DNA of 64,000 nt, from the NCBI RefSeq assembly GCF_017368795.1, contig NZ_JAFNLL010000007.1:62001-126000 (forward strand). Reading direction: 5' to 3'. The notes under the pieces were generated by a model. That model saw nothing but the letters and a program-made list of their open reading frames with translations, did not search any database and had not been told where the DNA came from. This stretch comes from Arthrobacter cavernae. Its GTDB lineage: Bacteria > Actinomycetota > Actinomycetes > Actinomycetales > Micrococcaceae. Shown here one piece after another: positions 19,512-27,797 of the stretch. How positions within the stretch are numbered: the stretch's first letter is position 1; the number at the start of each line of letters is the position of its first letter. The position numbers and the translations under genes are program-made.

Positions 19512-20474
19512 TCACCACATCGAGCGCGAAAAGCCGGATGCAACGGCGGGGTCCAGCCATGCCGAGCTCAGTTCCCGTTTGATTGTCCTGATTGCCTTTG
19601 CGAAGCCGTCGGCCAGATCATCCTTGTCGAAGACGAGGACCGTCCAGCCTCCGGCTTCGAACGCCTTGTCCCGCCGCCGGTCCCTGAGCTGCTGTTCGGG
19701 CGCGAGGTGATGGCCGCCGTCGTACTGGATGGCCACCCGCCTGTGGCGGTATCCCAGATCCGCCGACGGTGACAGCGGGTCTGCCTCCCGCAGCCTGAGC
19801 TGAAGCTGGGGCTCGGGGACCCCGGCGTCGAGCATTGCCAGCCGAAGCAGGGTCTCCGGGCCCGAATCCGCTCCCACGCGCATGAGTTCCAGGGCTTCGC
19901 GGGCGCGGACGATTCCCTGCAGGTTCTTGTGCCGCTCCGTCAGTGCACGCAGTTCCTCGACCGTGGCAAACGGACTCTCACGGTCTTCAAACTCAGGCCG
20001 GGGCAGCCGGATCAACTCATCGCCCAGGCAGACAAGGTCTTTCAGCGGCAGCACCCGGGCCATGTCCAGCCACGTGCGTGGCCGCGTGCTGATGCGGATT
20101 CCTTCAACCGATTCGACTTCATCCTCAGCCGCGGCCAGGGTGTGCCCGATCACGCCTTTGCGGCGAACGCTCGGCAAGGAGCGCGGCTTGCTCAGATGCA
20201 GTTCCGTGGAGTCGGAGAGCCAGGGCGGAAGGCATGAGCTGCGAAGGCGCGCCGCCGTCACGTGCGAGATCCAGGCACCCGGAGTGGCTGCCGATAGCGC
20301 GCGGGCGGCCGCCTCAAGATCGAAATCCCAGTCAGCGGGACGGTACAGTCCGCGGCTGATGTGCTCGACGTCGGGCCGGAGGAGACGTTTCCTCGGGACG
20401 CCCTCCGCTGCGGCGTCCGTGAGTGTGAACGGGCCTGATGCCAAGGTGTCGGGAAGCGCGGTCTGCGTGTGCAT
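19512..20474 (-). CDS. DUF559-type endonuclease-like protein
   Basis: Function unproven. 320 residues. The N-terminal part (FTLTDAAAEGVPRKRLLR, ISRGLYRP) resembles the winged-helix AbiEi-antitoxin-like domain found in many actinobacterial DUF559 proteins. The C-terminal part has SGPETLLRLAML (Glu207), SADLGY (Asp239) and VAIQYDGGHH (Asp252), followed by DKAFEAGGWTVLVF, the layout of a Vsr-like PD-(D/E)XK nuclease. The ATG at 20474 has GAGGAA 10 nt upstream. It sits alone between two repeat arrays, in opposite orientation to ino1. Proteins of this type are common in Arthrobacter genomes. Confidence 0.8.
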   Translation of the reverse strand: MHTQTALPDTLASGPFTLTDAAAEGVPRKRLLRPDVEHISRGLYRPADWDFDLEAAARALSAATPGAWISHVTAARLRSSCLPPWLSDSTELHLSKPRSLPSVRRKGVIGHTLAAAEDEVESVEGIRISTRPRTWLDMARVLPLKDLVCLGDELIRLPRPEFEDRESPFATVEELRALTERHKNLQGIVRAREALELMRVGADSGPETLLRLAMLDAGVPEPQLQLRLREADPLSPSADLGYRHRRVAIQYDGGHHLAPEQQLRDRRRDKAFEAGGWTVLVFDKDDLADGFAKAIRTIKRELSSAWLDPAVASGFSRSMW

Positions 20475-20521
20475 ACCCGCATTGTTCCTCAGAGCGGTCG
20501 TCCTCTGCAGAAGTTATCCAC

Positions 20522-20632
20522 AGGTGAGAGAGCGTTGCTGAAAGGGGGCCTTAAAGGTGAGAGAGCGTTTGTTGGAAAGCCACCAAAGGTGAGAGAGCGT
20601 CCGGCCAGAACCGGTCAAAGGTGAGAGAGCGT
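20522..20632 (-). repeat. 32-bp tandem repeat array B (4 units)
   Basis: Read on the minus strand, the core begins at the fhs stop codon (the A of TGA is the first core base). Plus-strand GTGAGAGAGCG starts at 20524, 20557, 20589 and 20621, spacings 33, 32 and 32. The second unit from fhs is identical over 18 bp to units next to ino1 and mshA. The half-units between cores differ but often contain short self-complementary stretches (CCGG...CCGG, AAGG...CCTT). Confidence 0.92.
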
Positions 20633-22320
20633 CAGAACAGGCCGACCGGGTTGCCGTGCGCATCGACGTCCATGCGCATCGCGGCCGGCTCCTTGGGCAG
20701 TCCGGGCATGGTCATGACGGCACCGGTTAGCGCCACGATGAACCCCGCCCCGGTCTTGGGGATCAGCTCGCGCACATGCACGGTGAATCCCTTGGGCGCG
20801 CCCAGCTGCGAGGCGTCGTCGGTGAACGAATACTGCGTTTTGGCCATGCACACGGGCATCCCGGCCCAGCCGTTCTTCTGGATGTCCGCCAGCCGCCGGA
20901 GCGCCGGGACGGAGAATTCCACGCCGTCGGCACCGTAGATCTCCTGCACGATCGTCCGGATCTTGTCCTCCACAGACAGGTTCAGGGGATACAGGTGCCG
21001 GAAGTCCGACGGCGCTGCCACCGCGGCGGCGACCTTCGCCGCGAGCTCATCGCCGCCGTCGCCCCCGCCACCGCGGCCCCAGACGTCGGCGACCGCAGCC
21101 TGCACGCCCTCCCGGGCGCACCAGGCAAGCAGCCATTCCAGCTCTTCGGGCGTATCCGTGGCGAACTTGTTGATGGCCACCACCGGCGCGATGCCGAACT
21201 TCTGAACGTTGTGCACGTGCCGCTGCAGATTCGCGACGCCGGCGGCCAGCGCTTCGACGTTCGGCTCCTTGAGCTGGTCCTTCGGGACGCCGCCGTGCAT
21301 TTTGAGGGCCCGGATCGTCGCCACCACCACGACGGCGGACGGGGCCACGTCCGCGATCCGTGCCTTGATGTCCATGTACTTTTCGGCGCCGAGGTCCGCA
21401 CCGAATCCTGCCTCCGTGACCACGATGTCGGCCAGTTGCTGCGCCGTCCGGGTGGCGATGAGGGAGTTGCAGCCGTGCGCGATGTTCGCGAACGGGCCGC
21501 CGTGGACCAGGGCGGCCGTTCCGGCGATGGTCTGGACGAGGTTCGGTTTGAGGGCGTCCTTGAGGAGCATGGTCAACGCGCCCTGAACGCCCAGATCGGC
21601 CACCGTGACCGGCTGGCGGTCGTAGCTGTAGCCCAAAGTGATGCGGCCCAGGCGCTCGCGAAGATCGTTCAGGTCCGTGGCCAGGCAGAAGACGGCCATG
21701 ATCTCGGAGGCCGCCGTGATGTCGAAACTATCCTGGCGAGGTACCCCCTGTGCCGGTCCGCCGAGGCCAATGATGACTTCGCGCAGCGAGCGGTCATTCA
21801 TGTCCAGGACGCGCTTGAACGTCATGCGCCGCGGATCGAGGTTGAGCTCGTTGCCCTGGAAAATGTGGTTGTCCACGAGGGCCATCAGCGCGTTGTTGGC
21901 CGAGGTGATCGCGTGGAAGTCGCCGGTGAAATGCAGGTTGATCTCGTCCATGGGCAGGACCTGGGAGTAGCCGCCACCCGCCGCACCGCCCTTCATGCCC
22001 AGGATGGGACCCAGGGACGGTTCGCGCAGCGCGATCATGACCTTGTGGCCCGCGCGTGCCAGGGAATCGGCCAGTCCCACCGTGGTGGTGGATTTCCCCT
22101 CGCCTGCGGGGGTGGGGGACATGGCAGAGACGAGGACTACCTTGCCGGCGGGCTTTCCCGCGGGGAGCCGCAGCCGGGCGGGATCGATTTTCGCCTTGTA
22201 CCGCCCGTACAGCTCCACGGCATCGGCATTGATCCCGGCTCGCTCTGCGACTTCCCCGATGGGCAGAATGGCGGCCTTTTGCGCGATCTCAAGATCGGTG
22301 AGGACCTTGTTTTCAGACAT
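20632..22320 (-). CDS. fhs: Formate--tetrahydrofolate ligase
   Basis: ATP-dependent formation of 10-formyltetrahydrofolate from formate. 562 residues, the usual length. The start at 22320 gives [16 protein letters not shown] with GAAGGA just upstream; the frame is open further upstream through repeat array C, which is not coding. P-loop-like [14 protein letters not shown] and [19 protein letters not shown] are family signatures. A -10-like TAGATT lies at 22359-22364 on the minus strand. It is bracketed by repeat arrays B (3') and C (5'). Confidence 0.96.
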   Translation of the reverse strand: MSENKVLTDLEIAQKAAILPIGEVAERAGINADAVELYGRYKAKIDPARLRLPAGKPAGKVVLVSAMSPTPAGEGKSTTTVGLADSLARAGHKVMIALREPSLGPILGMKGGAAGGGYSQVLPMDEINLHFTGDFHAITSANNALMALVDNHIFQGNELNLDPRRMTFKRVLDMNDRSLREVIIGLGGPAQGVPRQDSFDITAASEIMAVFCLATDLNDLRERLGRITLGYSYDRQPVTVADLGVQGALTMLLKDALKPNLVQTIAGTAALVHGGPFANIAHGCNSLIATRTAQQLADIVVTEAGFGADLGAEKYMDIKARIADVAPSAVVVVATIRALKMHGGVPKDQLKEPNVEALAAGVANLQRHVHNVQKFGIAPVVAINKFATDTPEELEWLLAWCAREGVQAAVADVWGRGGGGDGGDELAAKVAAAVAAPSDFRHLYPLNLSVEDKIRTIVQEIYGADGVEFSVPALRRLADIQKNGWAGMPVCMAKTQYSFTDDASQLGAPKGFTVHVRELIPKTGAGFIVALTGAVMTMPGLPKEPAAMRMDVDAHGNPVGLF

Positions 22321-22382
22321 CGATGTCCTTCGGCTCTGTGCGGAACACTGTGCGCGACAATCTATCAGTCGAAGATTCAGCG

Positions 22383-22458
22383 GTGAGAGAGCGTTGGGCC
22401 AAAACGGCTCAAAGGTGAGAGAGGGTTGGGCCAAACGGCCCCAAAGGTGAGAGAGCGT
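22383..22458 (-). repeat. 32-bp tandem repeat array C (3 units)
   Basis: Plus-strand GTGAGAGAGSG starts at 22383, 22415 and 22447, exactly 32 bp apart. On the minus strand the array starts directly after the mshA TAA with an 18-bp core identical to that after ino1. The middle unit has one change (CCCTCTCTC). Both inter-core halves here form TGGG/GCC...GGCCCA hairpins with a GTTT-type loop. Confidence 0.92.
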
Positions 22459-23703
22459 TTAGGCGGGCGGGACCAGCAGGCCGCCGAGGGACGCGTGGTA
22501 GCTGTCCAGGGTGATGGCAGCGGTCCGCGACCAGCCGAAGGCCTCCGCGTGTACGGCGGCGGCGCGGCCCATGTCTTCGCGGGTCTGGGGATCGTCATAG
22601 AGGGCTTCGAGGGCGTCCGCCCAGTCCAGGGGATCGTGCCCCTCCACCAGCATGCCCGTCCGGCCGTCGGCGATGGCCCGGGACAACCCTCCCACGTTCG
22701 TTGCCACCACGGGTGTCCCGCATGCCTGCGCCTCCAGCGCCACCAGCCCGAAGGATTCGCTGTAGGACGGCATTACTACGACGTCGGCCGAACGGAACCA
22801 GCCCGAGAGCTCTGCCGCGTTCACCGGCGGGCGGTGCGTCACGACGTCGTCGAGCCCGGCGTCGGAAATGAAGTGCTGCAGATTGAAGTCCTTGGCACCG
22901 CTCAGGGCGCCCAGGATGGTCAGCTCGAGATCAATGTCCGGGCGGCGCCGGCGCAGGAGCCCAGCCGCCTCGACGAAGATCTGCGGACCCTTGAGTCGCT
23001 GGATCCGCCCGGCAAACAGCAGATGGAAGCTGCCCGGACGAACTCCGAGAGCGGCACGGGAACGGGCCCGGAAGGCGGGGGCAAACACCGCGAGGTCCAC
23101 GCCGGGGGGAGCGACGTCGATGCGGTCGAAATCGGCATTGTAGTGCGAGACCAGTTCCTGGGCCTCGGCCGGCGTGTTGGCCACGAGGCGCGCGGCACCG
23201 TCCACGATCCTCTGTTCGCCGTCTTCGCGCCGCCGGGGCTCGGGGAGCTCGCCGGAATGCAGCACCAGGTTCTTGACCTTGGCCATGGTGTGCATGGTGT
23301 GGATGAGCGGCACATTCCACAGTTCGGAAAGCTCCAGCCCGGCGAGGCCGGAAACCCAGTAGTGCGAATGAATGGCGTCGTAGCGGCCGTGCGGCTGGTG
23401 CTGCCGGATTCTTTCGATTTCGGCCACCATGTTGTGCAGGAGTTCCGGCAGTTCTTCCTTGGGCAGCTTCCGCGGCGGCCCGGCCAGGACATTGTGGACG
23501 CACACCCCGGGGCCGGGATGCTCGACGGCGGGCTGCTCCGCGGACGTGGAACGCGTGAAGATCTCCACCTCCACGCCGGCGTCGGCCAGCGCCATGGCCA
23601 GGGCCCGGACGTACACGTTCATGCCGCCGGCATCACCGGAGCCGGGCTGTTCCATCGGCGAAGTATGGAGGGACAGGAACGCCACACGACGGATCAATGA
23701 CAC
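22459..23703 (-). CDS. mshA: D-inositol-3-phosphate glycosyltransferase
   Basis: Transfers GlcNAc from UDP-GlcNAc to 1D-myo-inositol 3-phosphate, the first step of mycothiol synthesis. 414 residues from the GTG at 23703, which has AGGAGAG upstream; longer in-frame extensions lack support. GT-B fold: N-terminal LHTSPMEQPGSGDAGGMNVY (acceptor and UDP site), AIHSHYWVSGLAG, then LLFAGRIQRLKGPQ and the E-x7-E motif in SESFGLVALEAQACGTPVVA. The acceptor is made by Ino1 at 18277. Confidence 0.95.
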   Translation of the reverse strand: MSLIRRVAFLSLHTSPMEQPGSGDAGGMNVYVRALAMALADAGVEVEIFTRSTSAEQPAVEHPGPGVCVHNVLAGPPRKLPKEELPELLHNMVAEIERIRQHQPHGRYDAIHSHYWVSGLAGLELSELWNVPLIHTMHTMAKVKNLVLHSGELPEPRRREDGEQRIVDGAARLVANTPAEAQELVSHYNADFDRIDVAPPGVDLAVFAPAFRARSRAALGVRPGSFHLLFAGRIQRLKGPQIFVEAAGLLRRRRPDIDLELTILGALSGAKDFNLQHFISDAGLDDVVTHRPPVNAAELSGWFRSADVVVMPSYSESFGLVALEAQACGTPVVATNVGGLSRAIADGRTGMLVEGHDPLDWADALEALYDDPQTREDMGRAAAVHAEAFGWSRTAAITLDSYHASLGGLLVPPA

Positions 23704-23814
23704 CGTATTCTCTCCTGTCTTTCCGCCGGTCCACGGCACTGCTGCTACGCAGAAAACACTACTCCTGCCTGCCTGCCGCCAGCCCCCAAACGGCCAGGAT
23801 GTGAGCAACGCTGC

Positions 23815-23820
23815 TACCGT
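23815..23820 (+). promoter_or_regulatory. Leaderless -10 element of the acetyltransferase pseudogene
   Basis: TACCGT ends 7 nt before the GTG at 23828. Confidence 0.55.
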
Positions 23821-23827
23821 GGCGGCT

Positions 23828-24356
23828 GTGAGCGCAACAGAAAACACCACCGCAGCCAGGGCCACCGCCCCCTTCGACATCCGGGAAGCAACCGCCGCGG
23901 ACTGGCCCGGGATCTGGGCCGTCCTGGAACCGGTGCTGCGTACCGGCGAGACCTTCACCTGGGACCGCGACACCACGGAGGAACAGGCCCGCGCCAAATG
24001 GATGAAGGAAGCCCCCGGCCAGACCTTCGTGGCGGTCCGCGACGGCGTGGTGCTGGGCACCGGCGAATTCCACGCCAACCAGGGCGGCGGCGGGAGCCAT
24101 GTTGCCAACGCCGGCTACATGGTCGGTGCCGCCTACAGTGGGCAGGGCATCGCCCGGGCATTGTGTGCCTACTCCCTGGACGCCGCCCGTGCCACAGGCT
24201 TCCGCGCCATGCAGTTCAACGCCGTGGTGGAAAGCAACACCACGGCCGTGTGGCTCTGGCAGTCCATGCTTCCGGATCCTCGCAACCGTCCCGGAGGCCT
24301 TCAACCACCCCGAGATCGGCTACGTGGGGCTGCACGTCATGTACCAGAAGCTCTAG
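23828..24356 (+). pseudogene. GNAT-family N-acetyltransferase, frameshifted
   Basis: Probable acetyl-CoA-dependent acetyltransferase of unknown substrate. From the GTG at 23828 the frame reads FDIREATAADWPGIW, then GYMVGAAYSGQGIARALC (acetyl-CoA-binding loop) and AVVESNTTAVWLWQSM. The next expected residues, GFRILATVPEAFNHPEIG to the natural end HVMYQKL, are found in another frame from 24270 to the TAG at 24356. Two bases appear to be missing after the ATG at 24266-24268 (expected ATGGGCTTC, seen ATGCTTC). Uncorrected, the frame runs on to 24373 with a nonsense tail. It may be a real mutation or an assembly error. Confidence 0.8.
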
Positions 24357-24369
24357 GCCGAACCCCGCT

Positions 24370-25803
24370 CTAAACAGGATCCCGCCACAGCCCGCGCAGC
24401 CCGGAAAACGCGGCCTCGTAGCCGGCCAGCAGCTTGGCGGCCAGATCCTCCGAACCGATGAGCGGGTGCCCTGCGAACGCCTGCAGGGCGGCCCCACGGT
24501 CGCCGTTGCCTGCTGCCCGGATGGTGAGCCGTTCCGTGTCCTTGACCCGCCGCATCAGGGTCAGGAACTGCCCGGCCGGCCGCGACTGCGGAAGCGGCAG
24601 CGCGCCGTCAGGCGCCACCGTGCAGGGGACCTCGACGACGGCGTCCCCCGGCAGCCCGGGAACGGCCACGTCTGCGTCGCCCGGCACAGCCACGGGGGAG
24701 TTGGGCGTGTTGAGGATCAGTTGGGCGGTGCCGCCCCCGGCCAGGGCGCGCATGACGGCGAGGGCCACACGCTCGTAGCCGCCGCCGGCCAGGTCTTCCT
24801 CGTCGCGGTCCTCGCCCTGGCCCCGGGCCTCGGCCAGATAGCCCTCCTCGCGAGAGCGCCGTGCCGCGTCCCACAAGCGGTACGCCGGCCCGCCGGAAGC
24901 GCCGCCGTCGTGAGCACCGCCGCCGGGCACGCCTTCCGGCCCGGAGACCCCGGCCAGCCGCGGGTACAGCACCGCCTGCTGCGCGTGGATCGAGGCGCCG
25001 CGGGTTTCACCCATGGCGCGGATCGCTGCCGTGGCGCGGGCGGTCTCGTAGTAGTAGTACAGGTATTCATTCGGCAGGCAGCCCAGGCGCTGCAGCAGCG
25101 GTCCGCCGAACAGCCGGCCTTCCTCGAAGGTGGCCAAGCGGGTTTCGTCGGCCAGTAGCCCTGGGAGCGCGTCCTTGCCTGACACCTGCAGCCGGTAGAG
25201 CCAGCCGAGGTGGTTCAGCCCGAAGTAGCCCACGCCGTCGAGCACCCCCTCCGCGAGCGGCACCCCGGCCGCCTTCGCCGCCCGCTGCACCAGCCCGCTC
25301 GCCGAATCGCAGATGCCGATCACCCTGCGCCCCAGCACCGGGACCAGGGCCTCGGTGACCATGCCAGCAGGGTTGGTGAAATTGATGAGCCAGGCGTCCG
25401 GGCAGTGATCGCGCATGGCCCGGGCCAGTTCCAGCATGGGCGGGATGGAGCGCAGCGCGTAGGAGATGCCGCCGGCACCGGTGGTTTCCTGACCCAGGAG
25501 GCCCAGGTTCAGGGCAACGCGCTCGTCGGCCACGCGCCCGGCCGTGCCGCCCGGCCTGATGGCCGCGAACACCATGTCCGTGCCGGCCAGCGCCTGCGAA
25601 AGTTCAGAGGACACCACGACGGCGGGACGCCCGGCGGCGGGGCCCGGCATGTCCCGCAGTACCGCCCCAATGGCGCCCAGGCGGCCGGGGTCGACGTCGT
25701 AGAGCACGAGCTCGCCGAGCAGCCCGGCGAAGGGGCCGGCGCAGAGCGCACGGTAGACGAGGGGAACCCGGAATCCGCCGCCGCCGGCGATCATGAGCCG
25801 CAT
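24370..25803 (-). CDS. Glycoside hydrolase family 4 (6-phospho-glycosidase type)
   Basis: NAD- and metal-dependent glycosidase; members act on 6-phospho-beta- or alpha-glucosides, or on unphosphorylated substrates. 477 residues. N-terminal Rossmann motif MIAGGGGFRVP, then TDMVFAAIRPGG, GLLGQETTGAGG, LINFTNPAGMVTEAL and GICDS (metal-binding Cys), and FGLNHLGWLYR. A Gly/Ala-rich insert (about residues 290-310) is unusual. Start at 25803 is supported by TAGACT 6 nt upstream. It is transcribed divergently from a PfkB-type sugar kinase 46 bp away, so the two probably share a carbohydrate role. Confidence 0.88.
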   Translation of the reverse strand: MRLMIAGGGGFRVPLVYRALCAGPFAGLLGELVLYDVDPGRLGAIGAVLRDMPGPAAGRPAVVVSSELSQALAGTDMVFAAIRPGGTAGRVADERVALNLGLLGQETTGAGGISYALRSIPPMLELARAMRDHCPDAWLINFTNPAGMVTEALVPVLGRRVIGICDSASGLVQRAAKAAGVPLAEGVLDGVGYFGLNHLGWLYRLQVSGKDALPGLLADETRLATFEEGRLFGGPLLQRLGCLPNEYLYYYYETARATAAIRAMGETRGASIHAQQAVLYPRLAGVSGPEGVPGGGAHDGGASGGPAYRLWDAARRSREEGYLAEARGQGEDRDEEDLAGGGYERVALAVMRALAGGGTAQLILNTPNSPVAVPGDADVAVPGLPGDAVVEVPCTVAPDGALPLPQSRPAGQFLTLMRRVKDTERLTIRAAGNGDRGAALQAFAGHPLIGSEDLAAKLLAGYEAAFSGLRGLWRDPV

Positions 25804-25809
25804 GCCCCG

Positions 25810-25815
25810 AGTCTA
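25810..25815 (-). promoter_or_regulatory. Leaderless -10 element of the GH4 gene
   Basis: Minus-strand TAGACT ends 6 nt before the ATG at 25803. Confidence 0.6.
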
Positions 25816-25836
25816 TGCACGTGCGCCGCCGCAGCG

Positions 25837-25842
25837 TAGTGT
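25837..25842 (+). promoter_or_regulatory. Leaderless -10 element of the PfkB gene
   Basis: TAGTGT ends 7 nt before the ATG at 25850. With the GH4 element it makes a compact back-to-back promoter pair. Confidence 0.6.
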
Positions 25843-25849
25843 GCCGTGC

Positions 25850-26941
25850 ATGGACGCGATGCCCCAGGGACGCTTCGATCCTCTCTCCGCCGTGCGCACG
25901 GCCGGTGCGGGGGACTGCGACCTGCTCCTGGCCGGAACCGTGTTCCAGGACATCATCTTCACCGGGCTGCCGCACCCGCCGGAGCCCGGCACCGAGGTGT
26001 GGAGCGAGGGAATGGGCAGCTGCCCCGGCGGCGTGGCCAACCAGGCGATCGCCGCCTCCCGGCTGGGCCTGCGCACCAGCCTCGCGGCCGCCTTCGGGGA
26101 CGACGGCTACGGCGACTACAACTGGCGGATCCTGGAAAGCCAGGAACATGTGGACCTGTCGCTGTCCCGACGCGTTCCCGGCTGGCATTCACCCGTGACG
26201 GTGTCCATGTGCGTCAACCAGGACCGCTCCATGGTGACCCACGGCCACCCCGCCCCGCTGAATGCCTCCGAGCTGATCGGGACGCCGCCCAAGGCGCTCG
26301 CCGCCGTCGCGGACCTGGGCGAACAGCTCGAGCCGTGGACCCTGGCCGCCGCCACGGCCGGCACCAAACTGTTCGGGGTGGTGGGCTGGGACCCCAGCGA
26401 GGAGTGGTCCGAGGGCCGGCTGGAGCAGCTCACGCACTTCCACGCGTTCATGCCCAACGCACCCGAGGCCATGGCCTTCACCGGCACCTCCGATCCCTGG
26501 GCCGCCCTCTATTCGCTCGCGGACCGGGTTCCGGTGGCCGTGGTGACCCTGGGTGCGCAGGGATCCATGGCGGTCGACTCCGAAACTGGGGAGGAAGAGT
26601 GGGTGCCGTCCTTGCCCGTGGCGGCCTATGATCCCACCGGGGCCGGGGACTGCTTCGATGCGGCGTTCATCGTGGGATGCCTGGCCGGCTGGACCCTGGG
26701 GGACAGGCTGCGCTTCGCGAACCTCTGCGCCTCGCTGGCCGTGCAGGAGGTGGGCGGCTCGCTGGCGGCCCCCGGCTGGGGCGACATCGCCGACTGGTGG
26801 CAGCGCGTCAACGCCCGGAAGGAACGCCAGGCCAGTCAATGGCTCCGGCGGTTCGCCTTCCTGGAGCCGATCGTGCAGGACATTCCGAAGGAAGCGCCGC
26901 GGCGGGCCTCCGCCACCATCGCGCACCTGTCGGATGCCTGA
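25850..26941 (+). CDS. PfkB-family carbohydrate kinase
   Basis: Phosphorylates a sugar or nucleoside with ATP; the specific substrate is not evident. 363 residues. Substrate-side glycines CPGGVANQAIAASRLG, a GDDGYG segment, and the catalytic/ATP signature DPTGAGDCFDAAFIVG with the base Asp are intact. The start at 25850 (MDAMPQGRF) fits the leaderless -10 spacing; an upstream in-frame ATG does not. The C-terminal extension of about 60 residues is rich in Trp and Arg and longer than ribokinase. Divergent from GH4. Confidence 0.9.
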   Translation: MDAMPQGRFDPLSAVRTAGAGDCDLLLAGTVFQDIIFTGLPHPPEPGTEVWSEGMGSCPGGVANQAIAASRLGLRTSLAAAFGDDGYGDYNWRILESQEHVDLSLSRRVPGWHSPVTVSMCVNQDRSMVTHGHPAPLNASELIGTPPKALAAVADLGEQLEPWTLAAATAGTKLFGVVGWDPSEEWSEGRLEQLTHFHAFMPNAPEAMAFTGTSDPWAALYSLADRVPVAVVTLGAQGSMAVDSETGEEEWVPSLPVAAYDPTGAGDCFDAAFIVGCLAGWTLGDRLRFANLCASLAVQEVGGSLAAPGWGDIADWWQRVNARKERQASQWLRRFAFLEPIVQDIPKEAPRRASATIAHLSDA

Positions 26942-27046
26942 CGGGACGCGTGAGGGATTGGTTGGCGGGCCCAGCGGAAAGTGCTCATGTGCGGCCGTGC
27001 TTTCTTAGTAGGCTGAATCCCACACGTGATGGCAGAGGAGGCTGGG

Positions 27047-27733
27047 ATGGCCCAGACGGCGGTGACCCAGGCGACGGTGGCCGAGGTGATGGCCGAGCTG
27101 GCCGGGCTCGAGGACCCGAAGATGCGCGAGGCGAACGAGAAGCGCGGCGACGACCACGGGGTGAACCTGTCCGCTCTGCGCGCTGTCGCCAAGCGGCCCA
27201 AGACACAGCAGGAACTCGCGCGCGAGCTCTGGGCGACGAACGACACCGCGGCAAGGTTGCTGGCGATCCTGCTCTGCAGGCCGAAGGCCTTCGAGCGCGG
27301 GGAACTGGACACCATGCTGCGCGAGGCGCGCGCCCCCAAGGTGCACGACTGGCTGGTGAACTACGTGGTGAAGAAGAGCCCGCATGCCGAGGAACTGCGC
27401 GTAGCCTGGACAGCGGACCAGGATCCGGTGCTCGCGAGCGCCGGATGGGCTCTGACGAGCGAACGGGTGGCCAAGAAGCCCGAGGGACTCGACCTCGCAG
27501 GACTGCTGGACACCATCGAAGCGGAAATGAAAGACGCCCCGGACCGGCTGCAGTGGGCCATGAACCACACACTGGCCTTCATCGGGATCGAGCACGCCGG
27601 GCACCGCGCCCGGGCACTCGACATCGGTGAGCGCCACGAAGTGCTCAAGGACTATCCGACGCCGCCGAACTGCACCTCGCCGTTCGCGCCCATCTGGATC
27701 ACCGAGATGGTGCGCCGGCAGCACGCTGGGTAG
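27047..27733 (+). CDS. DNA alkylation repair protein (AlkD-like, HEAT repeats)
   Basis: AlkD-type glycosylases remove bulky or cationic alkylated bases; activity here is inferred from the fold only. 228 residues from the ATG at 27047, chosen because GAGGAGG sits 5 nt upstream; GTG 27026 and ATG 27029 are alternatives. All-helical sequence with VNLSALRAVAKRPKTQQELA, WATNDTAARLLAILL and VHDWLVNYVVKKSPH, matching the DNA alkylation repair family. The C-terminal part (FIGIEHAGHRARALDIGERH) resembles the stand-alone actinobacterial subgroup. Confidence 0.78.
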   Translation: MAQTAVTQATVAEVMAELAGLEDPKMREANEKRGDDHGVNLSALRAVAKRPKTQQELARELWATNDTAARLLAILLCRPKAFERGELDTMLREARAPKVHDWLVNYVVKKSPHAEELRVAWTADQDPVLASAGWALTSERVAKKPEGLDLAGLLDTIEAEMKDAPDRLQWAMNHTLAFIGIEHAGHRARALDIGERHEVLKDYPTPPNCTSPFAPIWITEMVRRQHAG

Positions 27734-27784
27734 GATGCCCGCCATCGGCGAAGGGCCCGGTTATCCCCTCTCCGCGGGCAGCAC

Positions 27785-27790
27785 TAGAAT
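27785..27790 (+). promoter_or_regulatory. Leaderless -10 element of alr operon
   Basis: TAGAAT ends 7 nt before the GTG at 27798. It would drive alr-tsaE-tsaB-rimI-tsaD. Confidence 0.65.
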
Positions 27791-27797
27791 CTCTAAG

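Noticed and set aside
20514..20522. Origin of replication from a DnaA-box-like 9-mer
   Set aside because: Single boxes at 20514 and 56810 only, with no cluster, AT-rich region or dnaA/dnaN neighbours.
19363..22458. 32-bp repeats as a CRISPR array
   Set aside because: Only 3-4 units per site, an 18-bp core with 14-bp variable halves, units directly at gene stops, and no cas genes. The spacing does not suit repeat-spacer units.
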